Below, one piece after another: positions 58,336 to 64,000 of a DNA stretch of 64,000 bases (the first letter of the stretch is position 1; every line of letters starts with the position of its first letter). The translations under genes were made by a program, and so were the position numbers. The stretch is from contig NZ_CP085193.1 of the NCBI RefSeq assembly GCF_024298965.1, positions 6,386,001 to 6,450,000 on the forward strand, read 5' to 3'. Below the pieces are notes generated by a model. The model was given only the letters and a program-made list of their open reading frames with translations. It did no database searches and was not told the origin of the DNA. The stretch comes from Streptomyces rapamycinicus NRRL 5491 (GTDB lineage Bacteria; Actinomycetota; Actinomycetes; Streptomycetales; Streptomycetaceae).

Positions 58336-59135
58336 GGGCGGCCTCCTCCGGCGGTGTGTCGGGCGCGTGTCTCGCGTGGGGCGGGCGGGGTGGACATGAG
58401 GCGGGCGAGGCGGTCGTGCTCGTCCTCGTCCTGCTCGGCGGCGAGGGCCGCCTCGATGCGGCAGGGGTGCGGGGTCGAGCGGGTGCCGCGGCCCTTGCCC
58501 CGTCGGCGGTAGCCGGTCCGGCATGGCTGGTCGGGCTCGGCGCCGCACCAACTGCACTTGTGCCGGTAGGCGTCCGGCTGTCCTGCGGCGATGGCGGCCT
58601 CGCGGGCGGCGCGGGTCGGCCGGAACTCGGCGAGCTGGGCGGCAACCGCGGTCGGCATGTACCGGCTCGGTCCGTGACCGATTCCTGCCGCGAGAGCGGC
58701 GAGTCGTTTCTGCCCGGCCGGGGTGATCGCGTCGCGGTATTGGGCGGGCGGGGCGTGGCCGGTCGCGACCGCGGCCCGGGTGCCGAGCAGTTCCTCGCGC
58801 CACGCTGCCGGGTCGTCGGGGTCGGCGGCCGGGACCGGGTCGGTGTGCCGGTTCATGAGCTCGGCGCGGTGCGGCGCCCATGCGGCGAGCACGTCGTGCG
58901 GCTCGACCGGGCGGAACTGTGCCGAGCGGTCGCCGCCGCGCTGCTCGTAGTACCGGCGTACGGCCTGCGAGGCGTCCCAACCGGTGTCCGGCAGGGTAGC
59001 GGGGACGTCGGCGAGGGCGGCAGTCCAATCGGCGATGGTGCGGGCGGACTGCTGCGGGTCGGCGAGGGAACGGCGCACTCGGGAGTCGAGGCGGCTGGCG
59101 TAGGCGAGCAGGGCGGCGATGTGGTTGTCGATCAC
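58332..59135 (-). CDS. Phage protein with zinc-finger-like C-terminus
   Basis: 267 residues from GTG 59135, which overlaps the upstream stop as GTGA. A helical N-terminal half (VIDNHIAALLAYASRLDSRV) is followed by RHKCSWCGAEPDQPCRTGYR and PHPCR, a CxxC-x5-C type motif with His. Streptomyces phage and plasmid proteins with the CxxCGA(E)PDxPC motif are common and unassigned. It may be a DNA-binding accessory protein. Confidence 0.65.
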   Translation of the reverse strand: MIDNHIAALLAYASRLDSRVRRSLADPQQSARTIADWTAALADVPATLPDTGWDASQAVRRYYEQRGGDRSAQFRPVEPHDVLAAWAPHRAELMNRHTDPVPAADPDDPAAWREELLGTRAAVATGHAPPAQYRDAITPAGQKRLAALAAGIGHGPSRYMPTAVAAQLAEFRPTRAAREAAIAAGQPDAYRHKCSWCGAEPDQPCRTGYRRRGKGRGTRSTPHPCRIEAALAAEQDEDEHDRLARLMSTPPAPRETRARHTAGGGRP

Positions 59136-59938
59136 GGGTTGCCTTCCTTCTGGGCGTGCAGCAGGGCGAGGCCGGCGGCGAGGTTGTCCGTGTACGGGGC
59201 GGCGGTGGCCGGTCCGGGGCGGGCGGCCGGGGCGCGGTCGAGGTCGCCCCACACGCGCAGCCAGTAGCGCGCGGGCTTTGGTTCGGCGCCCGGGGTCGTC
59301 CGGGTGGCGGCGCGCGCGACGAGGGCCTCGACGCCGTGCGCCTGGACGAGGCGCCAGACGTCACGCTGCTCGCCGAGGCCGAGCGACCAGCGGACCGGGA
59401 TACCGGCGGTGGCGAGTGCGCCGTCGAGTGGGCCGAGTTCGGGAATCAGCGCGGACCGGGTCGCGCGTGCCTGCTGCTGTTCTGCTTGGTGCTTGCGTTC
59501 ATATGCGTTCTGGGGTCCGGATTCCGGACCGGTGGGGGTCCGGTTTCCGTACCCCTCCGGTCCGGTTTCCCTACCCTCAGGGGGCCGGTTCTCGGACCGG
59601 TCCGGGTTCTGTACCGGTCCGGATTCCAGACCCCTAAAACGGATGTCTTCGGGCATGCTGCGGACGTGTCCGACGGCGCGTGGGAGGTGATAGACCGTCT
59701 CGCCCCGGGGCCCCTTGGAGCCCTCGACGACGCGCAGCTCGCCGCCGTCGAGCAGCTTGTCGACCGCGGCCACGACGGACGAGCGGGCGGCGTTCGTCCG
59801 CTGCACGAGCATCGTCGTACCGGCGTAGGCGGTGCAGGCGTCATCGGGGCACTTGTCGGCGATGGCGAGCAACACCATGCGGGCAGTGCCCTTGGCCGTG
59901 GACCTGGTCCACACCCAATCCATGGCGTCGAGGCTCAA
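59132..59938 (-). CDS. Replication-type winged-helix protein with low-complexity linker
   Basis: 268 residues from TTG 59938 (preceded by GGAGAAGG); ATG 59923 is the alternative. Residues about 6-95 are a DnaD/RepA-like winged helix (STAKGTARMVLLAIADKCPD, YAGTTMLVQRTNAARSSVVA). A Gly/Pro/Asn/Glu-rich linker with repeated ESGP and NRxP units follows (GLESGPVQNPDRSENRPPEG), and a C-terminal domain ends near LLHAQKEGNP. It probably starts phage DNA replication or loads a helicase; neither is proven. Confidence 0.65.
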   Translation of the reverse strand: MSLDAMDWVWTRSTAKGTARMVLLAIADKCPDDACTAYAGTTMLVQRTNAARSSVVAAVDKLLDGGELRVVEGSKGPRGETVYHLPRAVGHVRSMPEDIRFRGLESGPVQNPDRSENRPPEGRETGPEGYGNRTPTGPESGPQNAYERKHQAEQQQARATRSALIPELGPLDGALATAGIPVRWSLGLGEQRDVWRLVQAHGVEALVARAATRTTPGAEPKPARYWLRVWGDLDRAPAARPGPATAAPYTDNLAAGLALLHAQKEGNP

Positions 59939-60021
59939 CGGTCCTTCTCCTAAACGAGGTTGGTGATCCTGGAGTGAGGCCGTCCAGCGAGGGCGGCGGA
60001 CGGAAACGATCCGGCCGTACC

Positions 60022-61306
60022 TCACGCGGCGAGACGGACGCCGTACAGGCGGTCGAGTAGCAACCGCATTGCTGCGGAGGCCTGTTGGGGAACCACTCCG
60101 TTTCCCAACGCCTTGAGCTGCGCGGCTCGGGACAGATCAGCGACGTCGGTTACATGGCCCTCGTCAAGGCCCATGAGCCATTCGACGAACGCGGGGCTCA
60201 GCCGCTCGTGTTCGTCCACAGGTTGTGGAGCGGGGCGAGTGAGGGCCGCCCACCGCTCGACGGCGGCCGCGTACGGACCCCACTGGATTCCGACTTCCGG
60301 CTGCTCGGATGTCTCTCGCGCGGTGGTCAGTGACGTCATGACGTTGGACAGGTACGCCTGATGACCCGCGGCGATCCGCTGCTCGGCCGTCGCGTAGTTC
60401 GAGCCGTGGTCACTGGCCGCCGGGGTCGGCAACAACCGAGCGGCGGCGTTCGCCAGGGTCGGGCTTCCGTCGCCGAACTTCTGGTTCGGGCTGCCCTTTT
60501 CTCCGTCCGAGGCACGCGGGGTCGGCAGCAGGGAAACCGCCGTACGCAGGTCCGGGCCGCCGTCACCGTGCGAGCCAGTGCCATTGGTGTCGGACGTGCG
60601 TGGAGTCGGTAGCAGCCGGACGGCGAGGCCGAGCGGCATCCCCATGTCACCCATACCGGGGTGGCGAGCCTTCATCCGCTCACGCCGCGCGCGCCACACC
60701 GCAGGGTCGATCACGTCCTGCACGAACGTCGCTGTCGGCGTCGGTAGCAGGACGCGCCGCGATGAACACCCGCTCGCGGCGGTGGGCAGTGCCGACCTCC
60801 GACGCGCGTACGCAACACCATTCCGCGTCGTACCCGAGGCGGGCCAAGTCGCCGAGTACGGCACCGAGTGCTCGCAAAGGAGGCTCAGCGCTTCCGTCTC
60901 CCACACACCACGGACAGGGTTCCACGCTGCTATGCGCCGTCGCCGAGAGGAGGCCGCGGACATTCTCGATCACCACCAGTTCGGGACGTAGGACTTGGAT
61001 CGCTCGGGCGACGTGCAGCCACAGGCCGGAGCGTGTGCCCTCGGCGATGCCGGCGCGGCGGCCGGCGAGGCTGACGTCTTGACACGGGAAACCGGCGGTC
61101 AGTACGTCGACGGGCTCGACCTGGTCGAAGTCGACCGCGGACAGGTCGCCGAGGTTCGGTACGCCGGGCCAGTGGTGAGCGAGGATCGCGGCGGCGTTCG
61201 GGTCGACCTCGCAGTGCCACACGACAGAGCCGCTGAGCACTTCCTGCACTCCCAGGTCGAGACCGCCGTAACCGGAACACAGGGAACCGATCCGCGGTCC
61301 CTCCAT
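60022..61306 (-). pseudogene. Second Dcm-type cytosine methylase, disrupted by a frameshift
   Basis: Starts at ATG 61306 with motif I (IGSLCSGYGGLDLGVQEVL), IV (GFPCQDVSLAGR, catalytic Cys), VI (ELVVIENVRGLL) and VIII (TAHRRERVFIAA). After that the frame ends at 60,680. The next frame carries the natural continuation: four LLPTP units (LLPTPTAT, LLPTPRTSD, LLPTPRASD, LLPTPAASD) and motifs IX-X (LSPAFVEWLMGLDEG, QLKALGNGVVPQQASAAM). Removing one base near 60,745, in a CGCGGCGCG run, would restore one protein of about 427 residues. It may be broken, decoded by frameshift or a sequencing error. Confidence 0.75.
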
Positions 61307-62208
61307 CACTCGCCGCCTGCCGTAGGCGACTCGGCCGCTTCGGGCCACCCGGCGAACTCCGCCGGAACGTCCTCGACCGTTGGCTGCTCTTCGCCCTGCG
61401 TGACCGATGGCTTGACGACTTCGCCGTCGATGTAGTCGCCGGGGGTGTCGAAACCCTCCGGCGAGGGGTCGCGGCGCACGGTTTCGTCGTGCGCCACGGC
61501 GCGGGCGAGTTCGGCAGACTTCGGCAGCAGCTTGAAGAGCTGCCGTACGCAGGTCTTGCGGGCCATGGCGTCGTAGTCCGTGGCCCACGGGCCGAAGTCC
61601 TTGGCCTTGCTGCGCTTACGGATCGCCTCGATGTCGTCGACATCCAGCACCACGAACGCGCTCCCGCCGTTCGCGAGGCGGGCCACGGCGTAGTAGTGCG
61701 TGGGCTGTCCCTTGGCACTGCCGCGCGCCGGCTTGTGCCTGAGCACCGGAGCGAGGCCGTACTCGTACTCGAAATCGTCGCCCTCGGACACCGTGTGCGC
61801 GTCGAGGCCGGCGGCGAGCGGGTGCTGCCAGAACAGGCGGATCATGCCCTGATAGCCGACGACGAGCTGTACCTCGTACTGCCTGATCTTCTTGTTCCAG
61901 AACGGCAGCAGGTACGCCTCGCCGGACACGCCGCCGGGCTCGAGGCCGAGGGCCGAGCAGGTCATCAGGGCCCCGGCGAACGACTCCTGCGTGCACTCGG
62001 CGAGGTGCTCGACGCGCCGCAGCTCGGTAAGCGCGATGCGGGCGATACGGTCGGCGCCTCCGACGTGGGCGGGCAGGGCGCGCTCGATCTGGGGGCGCAG
62101 CTTTTGCACGAACTGCACGAGGGTGGACTGCTGTGCGGGGCGGTGGGCAGCGGCGGCACTACGGCCAGCGCGCTTGTTGGCGACGCGTTCGGCAAGATTG
62201 GTGCTCAC
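61306..62208 (-). CDS. recT: RecT-family single-strand annealing protein
   Basis: 300 residues from GTG 62208, which overlaps the exonuclease stop as GTGA. Core pattern: RIALTELRRVEHLAECTQES, ALMTCSALGLEPGGVSGEAY and LLPFWNKKIRQYEVQLVVGY followed by QGMIRLFWQHP, then RKTCVRQLFKLLPKSAELAR. These are characteristic RecT motifs. It anneals single-strand DNA during phage recombination with the neighbouring exonuclease. The final 40 residues are acidic and probably disordered. Confidence 0.93.
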   Translation of the reverse strand: MSTNLAERVANKRAGRSAAAAHRPAQQSTLVQFVQKLRPQIERALPAHVGGADRIARIALTELRRVEHLAECTQESFAGALMTCSALGLEPGGVSGEAYLLPFWNKKIRQYEVQLVVGYQGMIRLFWQHPLAAGLDAHTVSEGDDFEYEYGLAPVLRHKPARGSAKGQPTHYYAVARLANGGSAFVVLDVDDIEAIRKRSKAKDFGPWATDYDAMARKTCVRQLFKLLPKSAELARAVAHDETVRRDPSPEGFDTPGDYIDGEVVKPSVTQGEEQPTVEDVPAEFAGWPEAAESPTAGGE

Positions 62209-63263
62209 GCTGCGGCGGGCTCCTTGGGCACAACGAGGCGTCGGGCACGGTGCGCCCGGTACTCGTCGGGGTGCTCGGCGGCGAGGCGCTTCGTGTCGAG
62301 CGCTTCGACGCGGTGCGTGTAGGTGGTGGCGAGGTCGGGGTGCGCGGTGGTGAACCGTTTCACGGACAGCGGGCCGTTCTGCTTCCACGTGAACGCGACC
62401 TTGCCCCGCGTCTTGACGATCTCGGCCTCGCCGGCGAGGGCCTTCAAATGGTTGTCGACCTCGCGCAGCTCGTCGGCGGTCCTGGCCTCGCGGGCCTTGA
62501 GTTCGCGTCGGCGTTCCAGCAGCGGCAGGACGTCGGCGGGGTCGGCGACGGTCACGGCGTCGGCCTTGACCTTGTAGAGGTGGCCGAGCAGTTCCTCGGT
62601 GGCCTCGGAACCGTCGACCGGGGGCGGGGTGCCGTCGAGCACTCCCTGCCAGAACTCGCCGACGAGGTCGACGAGATGCTCGACGAGTCCCTCGTCGCGC
62701 TCGACTCGGTGAATCAGCAGCCGGTTACCGCCGAGCAGGGCGGCGACGTGCGCGTGCTGGTAACCGGTGACAGCGAGGTACCAATGCGTCTGCAACGCCG
62801 GTCCGTCTGGCACGCCGAGCAGCCAGTCGTCGAGCTGATATGCGCTACGGGTCTTGATCTCCAACAGGCTGGACGGCTGCGCGTCTTCGTCGAGCACGTA
62901 CCGGTCGACGTTGGCGAGCATCCAACGGCGCTCGATGTGCGCGAGCATGCCCGGACCCGTGACAACGGCGAGGCCGGACCGCTCGGAGAACACGCGGGCG
63001 ATCGTCGGCTCGTGCGCCAGTCCCCAGAACGCGGCCTCGGCGAGTTCAGGATTCTGCGGGCGGTCGAGCGGCAGCTCGCCGCGCTTGTCGAGGTAGACCT
63101 CGCGCGCCGAGGTGTACTTGCTCATCCCGAGCACCGCGGCGACATCGGAGCCACCGACTCCCGCCCGCCGCACGGTGAGCCACTGCTCGCGGTCGAGGTT
63201 CGGCGGGGCGACCACGACCCCCGTCGGTGTCACGGTGGCCGACCGCGTCGGCGCGGCCCTCAC
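62205..63263 (-). CDS. YqaJ-family phage exonuclease (RecE/lambda exo-like)
   Basis: 352 residues from GTG 63263, overlapping the next gene stop as GTGA. The nuclease signature is GVGGSDVAAVLGMSKYTSAR, FWGLAHEPTIARVFSE and SSLLEIKTRSAYQLDDW (with the E-x-K residues), plus LQTHWYLAVTGYQHAHVAAL. YqaJ-type enzymes resect double-strand ends 5'-3' to expose DNA for RecT. A C-terminal helical segment (LLERRRELKAREARTADELR) precedes a basic tail. It forms a two-gene recombination module with recT. Confidence 0.92.
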   Translation of the reverse strand: MRAAPTRSATVTPTGVVVAPPNLDREQWLTVRRAGVGGSDVAAVLGMSKYTSAREVYLDKRGELPLDRPQNPELAEAAFWGLAHEPTIARVFSERSGLAVVTGPGMLAHIERRWMLANVDRYVLDEDAQPSSLLEIKTRSAYQLDDWLLGVPDGPALQTHWYLAVTGYQHAHVAALLGGNRLLIHRVERDEGLVEHLVDLVGEFWQGVLDGTPPPVDGSEATEELLGHLYKVKADAVTVADPADVLPLLERRRELKAREARTADELREVDNHLKALAGEAEIVKTRGKVAFTWKQNGPLSVKRFTTAHPDLATTYTHRVEALDTKRLAAEHPDEYRAHRARRLVVPKEPAAA

Positions 63264-63517
63264 TGGAGACCGCCGAGGTATCGCGCGTACACGCGGTGCT
63301 CGCCGCCGACCGTACGGGATTTGGCCTCGAACGATCCGGGAGGAGCGTAGGCGCGTAACTTCCCCGAACGGATCGCCTGGGCCGCGGAAGCGGCGCGAGT
63401 GGTCGTGGCCTTGCGCTGGACGACTGCCCACTCGTCCGGTCTCGCCCGTAATTCCTCGGCGATGTAGTTGTGTTCAGACTTGCCGGTCGGTGGCGGGCCG
63501 ATGAAATCGACGCTCAC
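63260..63517 (-). CDS. Small phage hypothetical at the start of the early operon
   Basis: 85 residues from ATG 63517. Sequence begins MSVDFIGPPPTGKSEHNYIA and contains ATTTRAASAAQAIRSGKLRA. It ends four bases into the exonuclease gene. It may be a regulatory or anti-host early protein; no family is recognised. It lies just inside the leftward transcript, with a divergent repressor-like gene about 230 bases to the right. Confidence 0.65.
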   Translation of the reverse strand: MSVDFIGPPPTGKSEHNYIAEELRARPDEWAVVQRKATTTRAASAAQAIRSGKLRAYAPPGSFEAKSRTVGGEHRVYARYLGGLQ

Positions 63518-63750
63518 GTTCTCGTGACTCCTCGTGCGTACTGCTGCTCTGTAACCGGACCGAGACAGCAGGGCAGGGAGGGCCTGCCGGGGCTGCGAGT
63601 AGCAAGCTCATCGCTGTCTTGTTTTCGCGACAGCGGCAACGTTATGTCTGGACCAAGTGTTCGTCAACGCAGTTCAAGGGCGTGCGGCCTGGGGTGATGG
63701 CTGCTTGAATGTGCCCGTTCGCGTAACGCGACAAGAACGGAGATGAGAAC
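63518..63750. promoter_or_regulatory. Divergent promoter region of early operon and repressor-like gene
   Basis: 233 bases between the leftward early operon and the rightward gene at 63,751. The middle has lower GC (TTGTTTTCGCGACAGCGGC, then AACGTTATGTC). An inverted repeat CGCG-TAA-CGCG lies at 63,720-63,730. This is the classic layout of an immunity switch. No specific -10/-35 pair can be fixed with certainty. Confidence 0.5.
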
Positions 63751-64000
63751 GTGTGGGAGTCTGGAACCCCGTTTGCTGACCTTGTGCGAGACGCGGCCGA
63801 GGGGACGACGTACCGCAAGATGGCCGAGCATGCGGTCGACCCGAGAACCGAATATCGGGCGTCACATCAGACGCTTTGGAAGATCGGCAGTGGCGAGGCG
63901 GTCAAGATTCAGCCCCGACTGGTGCGCGCGGTCGCCGCCGCGGTGGCGGAGGTTGACAGGGGGCGGAAGGGGGGCGAGGCGTCGCCTGTCGAGGTCTGGC
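63751..64000 (+). CDS. Probable phage repressor/HTH protein, 5' part only
   Basis: From GTG 63751, with GGAGATG upstream, the frame reads VWESGTPFADLVRDAAEGTT, then YRKMAEHAVDPRTEYRASHQ and TLWKIGSGEAVKIQPRLVRA, an HTH-like arrangement as in small Streptomyces repressor-type proteins. It continues beyond the window. It is divergent from the early operon and is a good candidate for the lysogeny repressor or immunity regulator. Confidence 0.6.
   Translation, partial: MWESGTPFADLVRDAAEGTTYRKMAEHAVDPRTEYRASHQTLWKIGSGEAVKIQPRLVRAVAAAVAEVDRGRKGGEASPVEVW

Overview
High-GC DNA with actinomycete codon use, frequent GTG/TTG starts, 4-base start/stop overlaps and a gene order that fits a Streptomyces chromosome: tad pilus genes, MrfA-type helicase, bldG with its anti-sigma partner, the hppA proton pump, topA, a fused tmk, and holB. 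I recognise this order from S. coelicolor around bldG and topA, but no database search was run.

Positions 1-23,074 are chromosomal. 1-3.5 kb holds the 3' end of a Flp/Tad pilus locus (tadA end, tadB, tadC, DUF4244 pilin, two TadE-like pseudopilins). 3.5-5.9 kb is a MrfA-family helicase on the minus strand. bldG and a degenerate HATPase form a regulatory pair at 6.0-6.9 kb. hppA, a lipoprotein, a class I methyltransferase, a small membrane protein, topA, a membrane-domain/thymidylate kinase fusion, holB and a TAP-type lipoprotein hydrolase follow. A tRNA-Thr(CGU) gene lies at 23,075-23,148.

From the tRNA to the end of the window is a siphovirus-type prophage, at least 41 kb long, whose right end lies outside the window. 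The int/xis/repressor module (23.2-26.8 kb) abuts the tRNA. A cargo region follows (26.9-36.0 kb). It holds a probable ribosomal peptide (RiPP) cassette: a radical SAM/SPASM-like enzyme, a 65-residue precursor-like peptide whose leader is a 23-residue tandem duplication, and an aminoglycoside-phosphotransferase-fold kinase. Upstream of that is a four-gene regulatory string (XRE-TPR regulator, HATPase and two unknowns). Next comes a type II restriction-modification set: Dcm-type methylase, overlapping Vsr endonuclease, and a divergent Eco29kI-family GIY-YIG nuclease.

The late genes run leftward (36.0-56.1 kb). In transcription order they are terS, terL, portal, MuF-like capsid protein, an RMF-like miniprotein, scaffold, major capsid, connectors, tail tube, tail chaperones with a probable -1 frameshift, tape measure, Dit, minor tail proteins, fibre, GH25-LysM endolysin and holin-like proteins. 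Two small membrane-protein genes are inserted on the opposite strand inside this operon. The early leftward operon (56.8-63.5 kb) holds YqaJ exonuclease, RecT, a second, frameshifted cytosine methylase, a replication-type wHTH protein and small zinc or coiled-coil proteins. It is divergent from a partial repressor-like gene at the right edge.

The most unusual part is the RiPP-like cassette and its regulators. The two opposite-strand cargo genes, the phased 10-bp repeat before the GntR gene and the RMF-like capsid-operon miniprotein also deserve a second look.
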